A program made the translations under genes and the position numbers. Of a stretch of 57,586 bases of DNA, positions 1 to 7,177 are shown piece after piece. The notes below the pieces were generated by a model, which did no database searches, was not told the origin of the DNA, and saw only the letters and a program-made list of their open reading frames with translations. Origin of the DNA: Legionella sp. (GTDB lineage: Bacteria > Pseudomonadota > Gammaproteobacteria > Legionellales > Legionellaceae); assembly GCA_017306715.1 (NCBI GenBank), contig JAFKHV010000022.1, forward strand, positions 1-57,586, given 5' to 3'. Within the stretch, counting starts at the first letter, position 1; the number at the start of each line of letters is the position of its first letter.

Positions 1-501
1 TTGTGGAGCGTGTTCCTGGTAACCAGCATTGATAAAAATTTGATTTTATATTTTGGGCTTATTCCCAGAAAAATACGGGGGATTCCTGGCATTTTTTTAG
101 CGCCTTTTCTCCATGCTTCATTCAACCATATTTTCTTCAATACCATACCTCTCATTGTTTTAAGTAATTTCATCCTGCTGCAGGGACTGCCTTACTACTT
201 ACTCGTGACGTTCCTCATCACTGTTCTGAGTGGTTTCGCCGTTTGGTGTTTTGGCAAACCAGGCATTCATATTGGCGCGAGTGGAGTAATTACTGGATAT
301 TGGGGTTTTTTAGTGATTAATGCCTATCAGCAAGGTGGGCTGCTGAATGTCATACTTGGCGTCGTCAGCGTGTATTACTTTGCAGGTATTTTTTTAGGCA
401 TTTTTCCGCAAAAAAAAGGCGTTTCATGGGAGGCACATCTCTTTGGGCTACTTGCGGGTTTACTTACAAGTTATTTACTATCACCCCAGTTCTATAATTA
501 A
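1..501 (+). CDS. Rhomboid-family intramembrane serine protease (5' end outside window)
   Basis: The frame is already open at base 1, so the true start is probably upstream and this is the C-terminal part of the protein. The visible 166 residues are very hydrophobic with about five membrane segments. The rhomboid catalytic serine motif GASG lies near residue 94, and the partner histidine is in WEAHLFG near residue 146, in the last helix followed by a small-residue LLAGLL packing motif. HASFNHIFFN near residue 38 fits the conserved HxxxxHxxxN element of rhomboid helix 2. The family cleaves membrane proteins inside the bilayer; the substrate here is unknown. The family call is firm. Confidence 0.85.
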   Translation: MWSVFLVTSIDKNLILYFGLIPRKIRGIPGIFLAPFLHASFNHIFFNTIPLIVLSNFILLQGLPYYLLVTFLITVLSGFAVWCFGKPGIHIGASGVITGYWGFLVINAYQQGGLLNVILGVVSVYYFAGIFLGIFPQKKGVSWEAHLFGLLAGLLTSYLLSPQFYN

Positions 502-626
502 TTGCAACCTGTAACTTTTATGTACCCTCAACTGGTGATGTACCCATTGGATTTGCTCGCCAGTATGCTACACGTCCGACAAAGTCTATGCTATCCTAAC
601 CCTACTAATTAAATTGGAATTTCAAG

Positions 627-977
627 ATGCGAGTACTCTTTAGATCTGTGACATTAATTGGCCTTCTCTCCATCCTTATGTCTCCTGTTTTCGCGAAAAA
701 AAACAATGAAAGCGCCTGCTGTAATCAGATGGGTGGCGTCAGCTATTGTGATTCCTCTGCAGGACGTCTAGTGTGTAATAATGGTTTTTATTCAGTCTGT
801 TATTGTACCCCGCACGCAGTAATGGATTTACAGTTACTACAAGGGTGTTGTATGTGGCATGGGGGCGTTCTCCCTCCTAACGTAAGTTCCCCTTCTGGGC
901 TTATTGTCTGTAATGATGGATACATATCTGAAGAATGCTCATTACAAAATCCAGTAGAGAAAATCGCAGCATGGTAG
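627..977 (+). CDS. Small secreted Cys-rich protein with internal duplication
   Basis: A protein of 116 residues with an N-terminal signal peptide (hydrophobic core about residues 7-20, likely cleavage after VFA at 23). The mature part holds two copies of one Cys motif: residues 31-58 and 74-104 both read CC-x3-GGV, then G-(L/I)-VCN-(N/D)-G-(F/Y), and end in Cys. Such a pattern suggests disulfide bonding after export to the periplasm or outside the cell. No enzyme motif is visible. The gene stands alone, 126 bases after the rhomboid gene and 42 bases before thiM. The function is unknown; the tandem duplication is seen directly. Confidence 0.7.
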   Translation: MRVLFRSVTLIGLLSILMSPVFAKKNNESACCNQMGGVSYCDSSAGRLVCNNGFYSVCYCTPHAVMDLQLLQGCCMWHGGVLPPNVSSPSGLIVCNDGYISEECSLQNPVEKIAAW

Positions 978-1019
978 GATTGAAAATTTTTTGAATCTAA
1001 AGTACACCCTAAGGTTCTC

Positions 1020-1817
1020 ATGAGCGGATATAACATGATAGATGAAATGAAGCGTACGGTCGCTGAAATCCGTAAAAGGAAACCGCTTATCCTATGCTTA
1101 ACGAACTACGTCACCATGGATTTCATGGCAAATAGCTTATTGGCGCTCGGGGCTGCACCCGTTATGTCTGAGGCTGAAGAAGAAATTGCAGAGCTTAGTG
1201 CCTTGAGTCAGGTAGTTTATATTAACCTGGGTACTGTCAATGAGGTTTTTGCTAAAAGAGCACATTATGCAGTAGAACAGGCAAAAATAAGTAAAAAACC
1301 GATTGTCCTGGATCCCGTGGGTGCGGGTGCCAGCCATTTACGTACCAGCACTGCGCTGTCTTTAGTATCCAAGGTAGATGTGGTCCGCGGTAACGCCAGC
1401 GAAATCATGAGCTTAAGTGGTCTAGGCGCCACGACTCGTGGCGTGGAAACTGCAGAGCATGTTTCTTCGGCCATGAGCAGCGCTCGTATAATCGCTGAGC
1501 GCTATAAGAATATTGTCGCAATCAGTGGTGCGGAAGATTTTATTACCGACCTGAACCAGGAACATAGGTTAAACTACGGCTCCTCACTAATGCCTTTAAT
1601 CACGGGTATGGGATGTACTTTAACGGCAGTAATCAGTGCGTTCATTAGTTGTAGCGAGAGTTATTATCAAGGCACTGTGCACGCACTGACCTATTTTAGC
1701 CTTTGCGGTCAATACGTTGCTCAAAACATTAGCAAGCCAGGTACATTCCGGCAGCATTTTATCGATGCACTGTACGAACCCAATTGGGATTTTTTTAGTG
1801 AAACGCTCGAGATTTAA
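1020..1817 (+). CDS. thiM: Hydroxyethylthiazole kinase
   Basis: ThiM phosphorylates 4-methyl-5-(2-hydroxyethyl)thiazole to feed thiamine-phosphate synthesis, mainly in salvage. The 265-residue length is normal for the family. Diagnostic stretches are LCLTNYVTMDFMAN near the start, LDPVGAGA near residue 98, RGNASEI near residue 124 and the C-terminal ITGMGCTLTA loop that holds the anion-hole and catalytic Cys region of this ribokinase-like fold. AAGG-type bases at 1010-1014 lie 5 bases before the ATG. The stop is 2 bases before thiD, so the two are almost certainly one transcript. No TPP riboswitch could be recognised upstream. Confidence 0.95.
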   Translation: MSGYNMIDEMKRTVAEIRKRKPLILCLTNYVTMDFMANSLLALGAAPVMSEAEEEIAELSALSQVVYINLGTVNEVFAKRAHYAVEQAKISKKPIVLDPVGAGASHLRTSTALSLVSKVDVVRGNASEIMSLSGLGATTRGVETAEHVSSAMSSARIIAERYKNIVAISGAEDFITDLNQEHRLNYGSSLMPLITGMGCTLTAVISAFISCSESYYQGTVHALTYFSLCGQYVAQNISKPGTFRQHFIDALYEPNWDFFSETLEI

Positions 1818-1819
1818 TT

Positions 1820-2644
1820 ATGCTTTATAAAACTTTATCCATTGCAGGCTTTGATGGTTCCGGCGGCGCGGGTATACAGGCAGACCTTAAAACATTTTCT
1901 GCCTTAGGATGCTATGGAATGACCGTTTTGACTGCGCTTCCTGTACAAAATACCTGTGGCGTACGTTCTTGTCATGCCCTGCCTGCTGCGCTCATAGAAG
2001 AACAACTTATCGCAATTTTTGATGATATCACTCCGGATGCCATAAAAATTGGTATGCTCTTTAATCAGGAAATCATCGAAACAGTAGCAAAATTTTTAAA
2101 ACAATATGCGCCCGATATCCCTATCGTCCTTGATCCGGTTACTGTCGCTAAAAGTGGTGATGCACTGCTTTTACCTGAAGCGGTTTTTACATTAAAAAAT
2201 AAACTCATACCCCTAGCGACGCTCGTCACCCCTAATTTGCCTGAAGCTTATACTTTAACCGATATTCCATGCACCACAGAGCAAGACATGCCTTTAGTAG
2301 CTCATGAGTTACTCAAACTAGGCACTTATGCAGTTTTGCTTAAAGGTGGTCATTTAACAGGTAGTGAAGCGGATGACTTTTATCAAGACCAACTTGGAAA
2401 TGAGGAATGGTTGCAAGGCACGCGTATCGATTCAAAAAATACCCATGGCACGGGCTGCACTTTATCCGCAGCAATTACCTCTTTATTGGCACATAAATAT
2501 ACCCTAATTGAGGCATGTACTATGGCTAAAGTATATTTAACGCAAGCTATATCGGGTGCAAAACATCAAGTAATCGGTAAAGGAAACGGGCCCGTACATC
2601 ATTTTTATGACCTTTGGCCAATTGATCATACTAAATTGAAGTAG
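1820..2644 (+). CDS. thiD: Hydroxymethylpyrimidine / HMP-phosphate kinase
   Basis: ThiD phosphorylates HMP and HMP-phosphate to HMP-diphosphate, the pyrimidine half of thiamine. It has the family's start, [20 protein letters not shown] (residues 7-26), the central [13 protein letters not shown] segment near residue 111, PNLPEA near residue 138 and the C-terminal [12 protein letters not shown] phosphate loop near residue 210. At 274 residues it is full length. It begins 2 bases after thiM, giving a compact thiMD pair for handling both salvaged precursors. A monofunctional ThiD is expected, since no ThiE domain follows. Confidence 0.95.
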   Translation: MLYKTLSIAGFDGSGGAGIQADLKTFSALGCYGMTVLTALPVQNTCGVRSCHALPAALIEEQLIAIFDDITPDAIKIGMLFNQEIIETVAKFLKQYAPDIPIVLDPVTVAKSGDALLLPEAVFTLKNKLIPLATLVTPNLPEAYTLTDIPCTTEQDMPLVAHELLKLGTYAVLLKGGHLTGSEADDFYQDQLGNEEWLQGTRIDSKNTHGTGCTLSAAITSLLAHKYTLIEACTMAKVYLTQAISGAKHQVIGKGNGPVHHFYDLWPIDHTKLK

Positions 2645-2711
2645 ATTCACTTTAAAACATGAACGCTTATTAATGAGGTATCACCCACTTGATTACAAAA
2701 TTGGAGAATTC

Positions 2712-3023
2712 ATGTATTTACTCTATTTTTATGTTCCTGAAACCCATCTTGAGCAAGTAAAAAATTCAATTTTTGCTGTTGGCGCAGGCAGTATAGGAAA
2801 TTATAAGAGCTGTTCCTGGCAAACACGCGGCGAAGGTCAGTTCATGCCACTTACTGGTAGCAATGCCTTCATCGGCGAACCCGATCAGTTAGAACGATTA
2901 GTGGAGTATAAAGTTGAAATGATTTGCACTGCAGAACAAATCAGGCCTGCGATCGCTGCGTTAAAGAATGCACACCCTTATGAAACCCCTGCCTATCAGG
3001 TCTTAAAGGTTGAATCTTTTTAA
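2712..3023 (+). CDS. NIF3-like (NGG1p-interacting factor 3 type) small protein
   Basis: The open frame extends to 2673, but the ATG at 2712 is the likely start because GGAG lies 5 bases upstream; this gives 103 residues. The sequence has the ferredoxin-like, CutA-like insert fold seen in NIF3/YqfO proteins: MYLLYFYVPE, then VFAVGAGSIGNYKSCSW-like residues, a GQFMPL segment and the ending HPYETPAYQVLKV, which is the conserved HPYEEPAY motif. Stand-alone copies of this domain are common in gammaproteobacteria; their biochemical role is not established. It follows thiMD on the same strand after 67 bases and may be cotranscribed. Confidence 0.8.
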   Translation: MYLLYFYVPETHLEQVKNSIFAVGAGSIGNYKSCSWQTRGEGQFMPLTGSNAFIGEPDQLERLVEYKVEMICTAEQIRPAIAALKNAHPYETPAYQVLKVESF

Positions 3024-3084
3024 ATTCATATGCCAGCAATGAGGAAATCATTGTCAATCATAATATAACTCGCAGACTACATAA

Positions 3085-4152
3085 TTAAATTTTGAGATTT
3101 GTCGTTAGCTCCTCCCGTTCACTCAGAAGAGGACTGATATCTTTATATATTGTTCCTAATGAACCTTGCTTTAATATTTTTTCATAAGGAGCCAAAAAAT
3201 CTTTGGTTTTTTTACCCTCTAAAACTTCAATGAGAATATCAACCGCTGCAAACTTCTGTTGTTTACTGTATCCACCAAATAAACTCGATAGATGCCCATG
3301 GTAAAGATCACGCTCATCCTGACCACGATAATTTTTATAATTTTTTAATTTATCAATAGCGGAAGTGAAATCTATTTCACTTGAATTCTGTGTTTTAATT
3401 TCTTTTTTTGTATTAATTTCAGGAACAATTTGTTTTGTCAGTGCTACCAATGGGTCAAGAATGTTCGCTTTACTCTTTGCGCTTGTCTCCACCGGCACGA
3501 GTAAATTAAATTGCGGATTCTCTTCATTAAACTTTTTGACGAAATCTTTTGCCATTTCTAAAGAGATACAGCGCTCCGCTCTTAAATCATTCTTGGTTCC
3601 CACAATTTGTATAGTTAATTGGTCAACATAATATTTTGCTTCAATTTGCTTCAGCCAAGAAGTCAGTTGCCCTAAGGAGTCTCGGTGCGTTACATCATAG
3701 GTGAGAATAATTCCAGTATAAGAATTTCCCCAGTTTTCCTTAAATAAGTGAGCTGGATCCAGGATATTTAATTTTACTTTGGCGTCATTTATCTCAATGG
3801 TTTTTGTAAAAAAAGCGGCATCGATGGTACTAATGTACTCTTGATTAAAATTTTCATTCGTCAAACTCTTTAAAAATTGAGTTTTACCTGTTCCCTGTTC
3901 TCCCAGTATCATGTATGAGCGGGTATAATCCGCTTTGTCTACTTGAGTCTTGTTTCTATCTCCTCCCTCCTGCCACTTTTCAATTTCTTTTTTTAAAGTG
4001 GGCGCCTCATAAACGGGTCCATGATAATTTTTAGCAACACTTTCTCTTTCAACAGCGACAAGTTCTTTATTTCTAAATATCAATACCGGGTCAGTCATAA
4101 TCTTTTTGGTATTGGCGCAGGTGAAGTGCTGGAGTAATTCAGGAGTAGGCAT
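3085..4152 (-). CDS. U-box-like domain fused to Rab-like small GTPase, putative secreted effector
   Basis: A 355-residue protein. Residues 6-60 resemble a short U-box (FTCANTKKIMTDPVLIF, then ending LKKEIEKW). Residues 78-245 are a Rab1-like GTPase: P-loop GEQGTGKT (84-91), switch I YISTID with T109 followed by FFTKTIEI, degenerate G3 LDPAHLF (131-137), YDVTHRDS (152-159), G4 GTKNDL (185-190) and G5 ETSAK (222-226). About 110 helical residues follow, with no C-terminal Cys for prenylation. GAGAG sits about 10 bases before the ATG. U-box proteins are ubiquitin ligases and Rab GTPases direct vesicle traffic, so a host-directed role is inferred. The G3 change predicts poor GTP hydrolysis. The Rab part is confident, the U-box moderately so. 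Confidence 0.8.
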   Translation of the reverse strand: MPTPELLQHFTCANTKKIMTDPVLIFRNKELVAVERESVAKNYHGPVYEAPTLKKEIEKWQEGGDRNKTQVDKADYTRSYMILGEQGTGKTQFLKSLTNENFNQEYISTIDAAFFTKTIEINDAKVKLNILDPAHLFKENWGNSYTGIILTYDVTHRDSLGQLTSWLKQIEAKYYVDQLTIQIVGTKNDLRAERCISLEMAKDFVKKFNEENPQFNLLVPVETSAKSKANILDPLVALTKQIVPEINTKKEIKTQNSSEIDFTSAIDKLKNYKNYRGQDERDLYHGHLSSLFGGYSKQQKFAAVDILIEVLEGKKTKDFLAPYEKILKQGSLGTIYKDISPLLSEREELTTNLKI

Positions 4153-4370
4153 TTTGCTATGACTCTCTTATTTCTGTATGGTTATTTAAATATTAGATTA
4201 ATTAAAGAGCTAAATGGTAGTTATTTATCATTTTTTCGGAATTTATAGTAAATTCATTTGCTTACTATTAAACGTTTATCGGGCTAAATGAGCTAATATA
4301 GTTCAAGTTTCAGAATTTTTAATATACGGTAGTGATATTCGTTCTGCTGAGTATATTAAGCGCTAAAGCA

Positions 4371-4991
4371 CTAGGTTTTCGGCAATTGATTTACTGCGGG
4401 GTAGGAATAAACTGCATCACAAAAATCACGTGGATTTAATGCATAGTATAGAGCAAAACTCAACTCCGCCAGAAATAATATCAGCACTATGATAAAGAGT
4501 AGAGAAAAAATAAGCTGTTTTCTTTTAAGCTTCTTTTCTTTAATGGTATTGGATATAGTTACATTGGTGTTAAATAAACGCTCATTAAGAATAATACCTA
4601 TGGATTCTAAAATGGATTGATAACAATTTTGGTCTTGACGCAAACCTGCGATGGAGGTTTGAAGGGCAATAACCTCCCCTTCGGCTCTCACTGTCAAACT
4701 GCAGGCGCGATTCTGAATAATACGCATTTCACCCACTGTTTGACCAATAGATAAGGCGCCCAGAAAATTTTCTATATTTGTCTCGCCTTCCTTTTTTAGT
4801 AAAGAAACGTTACCCGACATAATAATGAAAAAATCATCGCTTTCACTTCCTTCAACTAATAGATCTTGCCCCGATGCAATCGTTACGCGCTCAGATTTCT
4901 GTAGAAAAATCTTAAAATTTTCCTCGGAAAGGTGTTTTAGAAGTTGTGTATTTCTTAGAAAATCTTTTTCATCATTAGAAAAATTGTTCAT
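4371..4991 (-). CDS. Cyclic-nucleotide-binding domain protein with C-terminal membrane anchor
   Basis: A 206-residue protein. Residues about 18-125 form a cNMP-binding beta-roll: LLKHLSEENFKIFL, then GQDLLVEGSESDDFFIIMSG (the usual G-E-x-x-D-x-x-Y/F-I-I-x-x-G pattern), then a phosphate-binding cassette GEMRIIQNRACS that keeps the ligand-binding Glu and Arg. A basic stretch KEKKLKRK (about 152-159) precedes one strong membrane segment (about 161-185) and a short tail. It has no DNA-binding or kinase domain. This suggests a nucleotide sensor held at the inner membrane, or a secreted tail-anchored protein. AAGGA precedes the ATG. The domain is clear; the job is unknown. Confidence 0.8.
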   Translation of the reverse strand: MNNFSNDEKDFLRNTQLLKHLSEENFKIFLQKSERVTIASGQDLLVEGSESDDFFIIMSGNVSLLKKEGETNIENFLGALSIGQTVGEMRIIQNRACSLTVRAEGEVIALQTSIAGLRQDQNCYQSILESIGIILNERLFNTNVTISNTIKEKKLKRKQLIFSLLFIIVLILFLAELSFALYYALNPRDFCDAVYSYPAVNQLPKT

Positions 4992-5132
4992 TCATTTTCC
5001 TTAAATCGTGTATCCATAAAGGTAGCACACTATAACTATAGACAATTTTTCTCTTGAAACCCAAAAGATCCGCATTCACATAAAATTATATTTATATAGG
5101 ACTGCATGATGTCATTAAATATTTAGATTTTG

Positions 5133-5157
5133 AAGTATGGCCTAAATTGCCATACTT
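5133..5157. repeat. Perfect 9-bp hairpin at the 3' end of the LPS operon
   Basis: AAGTATGGC (5133-5141) and GCCATACTT (5149-5157) form a perfect 9-bp stem with a 7-base loop. It overlaps the last codons and stop of the O-antigen ligase gene. On the minus strand no U-run follows, so it is not a standard intrinsic terminator. It could still stabilise the transcript end or assist Rho-dependent termination. Confidence 0.45.
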
Positions 5158-6389
5158 ACTTCAGGATTGACCAGCATTTTTTCTTTTTCCCTAAGAGAAT
5201 GTCTCTTTTCTATTAACTCACCAAATCCTAAAGCGGTGAAGACAATCATCAGCATTCCCGCAGTTGAATAACATAGTATCGAATCAGTAAAGCAGCCTAA
5301 GATAAATGCAAGCAAAATACCGAGTACTACAGGTTTGTTCTCCTCCAGTTTTAAAGCAGTGACAAACAAACTGAAGATAAAAAATAGAAACAGACCCATA
5401 CCGACCACACCCAGCTCAACCAGCGTTAACCAATATTGACTATGAGGATCATTGAGCTTCCGATCCCAGGCGGGAACAGGTTGATCCAGTCCAAAATGAT
5501 ATTTAAATGTCCCTGTCCCTAAACCAAATAGTGGATTTTTCTCGAATAAAGAGCGTGCATAATCATGGAATTGCACGCGAAAACCAAGCGATGTATTTTC
5601 TTCATGCTGCTGCAAAAATTTGATATCGCTTATAAGCGCTGCGGTACGGACTTGCATTAACGGACTTGCTACATAAACGATCCCAACGGTAGCAAATAAT
5701 AGGCTACAGCCAATGAATGCTCTCTTCAGAGGTAATTTTTGTATTAATAAAAAACACATTAAAACCAAGTAAATAACATAACCGGTTCGTCCTGTATTTA
5801 AGAAGAAAATTTGATAACTACCCACGACGATCATCAAACCATAATAAATTCGCTCTACCTGCGTGGTATTCGCTGTTAAAAATAAAATACCCGCAAAATA
5901 AGTAGCTAGTGCTACCATATATCCAGTCGCAATATGATTATGAAAAACTTCCCCACTATCTTCCATATTATTCAACAAAATTAGATTATAGTGTTTAATA
6001 AAAGACAATAAACAGGTTAACAGCATCGCGGCAATAAATAAATTAAAGGTCCAACGGCGAGTCGTTGGATTTATAAATACTGTAGCCAGGAGAGGCAGAT
6101 AGAGGATTTTAGCATATTTATCAATGACACTAATGCGATAAGCAAAGGGGGAATCAGCCCAAAATGAGGCTAACACCACATAGGCAAAGAACACCAGAAT
6201 TGCGCACCCCCAAAAACTGGTAAAATTAGATACGCTCAGTTTTCGATACTGGGGGGTAAGTACTATGGCAATCAAACACGCCACACCCATTACGGATTTC
6301 ACACTCGAGCTAATCGGTATAAAAAAAGTAAACATCAAAATAAGAAAAGGGGCGATAATCATACCTTTTTCTTTAATGCCATCAATCAT
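5142..6389 (-). CDS. O-antigen ligase / Wzy_C-family membrane protein
   Basis: A polytopic protein of 415 residues with about 11-12 membrane segments and one long periplasmic loop between about residues 245 and 305. That loop carries the Wzy_C landmarks: FHDYARSLFEKNPLFGLGTG, then NDPHSQYWLTLVELGVVG, where the His is a conserved family residue. Members either ligate O-antigen to lipid A-core (WaaL) or polymerise it (Wzy); the two cannot be told apart by sequence alone. It begins 17 bases after a WaaE-like glycosyltransferase gene and shares its transcript, which favours a role in LPS core or O-chain attachment in the inner membrane. Confidence 0.85.
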   Translation of the reverse strand: MIDGIKEKGMIIAPFLILMFTFFIPISSSVKSVMGVACLIAIVLTPQYRKLSVSNFTSFWGCAILVFFAYVVLASFWADSPFAYRISVIDKYAKILYLPLLATVFINPTTRRWTFNLFIAAMLLTCLLSFIKHYNLILLNNMEDSGEVFHNHIATGYMVALATYFAGILFLTANTTQVERIYYGLMIVVGSYQIFFLNTGRTGYVIYLVLMCFLLIQKLPLKRAFIGCSLLFATVGIVYVASPLMQVRTAALISDIKFLQQHEENTSLGFRVQFHDYARSLFEKNPLFGLGTGTFKYHFGLDQPVPAWDRKLNDPHSQYWLTLVELGVVGMGLFLFFIFSLFVTALKLEENKPVVLGILLAFILGCFTDSILCYSTAGMLMIVFTALGFGELIEKRHSLREKEKMLVNPEVSMAI

Positions 6390-6406
6390 TTTTTTTTAGA
6401 TCCTTG

Positions 6407-7177
6407 TTATTGTTTTAATGTTGGTAATTGCTCGATATTGCAATCTTGATAAAGTTGCTTTATGCCCCGGTAGAATGCACCCTGAGCATTGAATACTGAA
6501 AAAAGAAAACCTGCCTTACCATCTAAAAATCCGCGCTGTAAAATATAGCAGCGAAAAAACATCCAGGAAGTACTTGCGAGAATTTTCAAAAAACTGGTAT
6601 TTCTTTTACGAGCCAAGTAAGTTTTAGCGCTGTAGGAAGAATATTTGTTGATTTTATAGAGGGCATGGCTGACATCCTGAAAGGAATGATGCATGATCGT
6701 ATTTTTAAACTTACCAATGATCACATCTTGAGGCAGAATAATTTTCTCATGAACGATATCATCACTAAAGTATGCGTTTTCACGCTTAAATAAGCGTGCA
6801 TGCCTTTTGGGACTTGATGAAAATCGCAAAGGTTTGTTATAAAAATTCATGCGGATTGCAATGCGGTAGGCATCGGCTTTATTGGACTGAATTGCAGCCA
6901 ATATTTCATGCCGCAATGATTCGCTCACGCTCTCATCTGCGTCCAGATTCAAAACCCAGTCCTGTGTCGCTTTATTTAGAGCACGTTGCTTTTGTGCCCC
7001 GTATCCTGGCCAGTCTGTTTGATAAACATTGGAAGTATATTCTCTGGCAATATCGACTGTTTTGTCATTACTGCCAGAGTCAAGAACGATAATTTCATCT
7101 GCAAACTTTACTGATTCAAGACATCTACGAATATTTTTTTCTTCATTCTTAGCTATAATCGTAACTGATAACCCCAT
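6407..7177 (-). CDS. GT2 glycosyltransferase, LPS core type (WaaE/KdtX-like)
   Basis: A 256-residue family 2 glycosyltransferase. The N terminus reads LSVTIIAKNEEKNIRRCLES, the nucleotide-binding start of a GT-A fold. It is followed by LDSGSNDKTVDIA near residue 32 and the metal-binding NLDADES near residue 77. WPGYGAQKQRALNKA (about 56-70) is typical of WaaE-type beta-1,4-glucosyltransferases of LPS inner core. The ATG directly follows the clpA stop, and the O-antigen ligase follows after 17 bases. The enzyme is expected on the cytoplasmic face of the inner membrane. The sugar donor is not determinable from sequence. Confidence 0.85.
   Translation of the reverse strand: MGLSVTIIAKNEEKNIRRCLESVKFADEIIVLDSGSNDKTVDIAREYTSNVYQTDWPGYGAQKQRALNKATQDWVLNLDADESVSESLRHEILAAIQSNKADAYRIAIRMNFYNKPLRFSSSPKRHARLFKRENAYFSDDIVHEKIILPQDVIIGKFKNTIMHHSFQDVSHALYKINKYSSYSAKTYLARKRNTSFLKILASTSWMFFRCYILQRGFLDGKAGFLFSVFNAQGAFYRGIKQLYQDCNIEQLPTLKQ

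Noticed and set aside
520..545. Direct repeat ATGTACCC at 520-527 and 538-545
   Set aside because: Two 8-base copies 18 bases apart in an AT-rich gap could be chance; no promoter elements or conserved context support an operator.
501..1019. Possible TPP riboswitch before thiM
   Set aside because: The gap before thiM is 42 bases and neither it nor 502-626 contains the conserved CTGAGA/ACCTGA elements in a foldable arrangement.
3037..3053. CAATGA/TCATTG hairpin after the NIF3-like gene
   Set aside because: The stem is only 6 bp, AT-rich and without a U-run, so it is not a convincing terminator.
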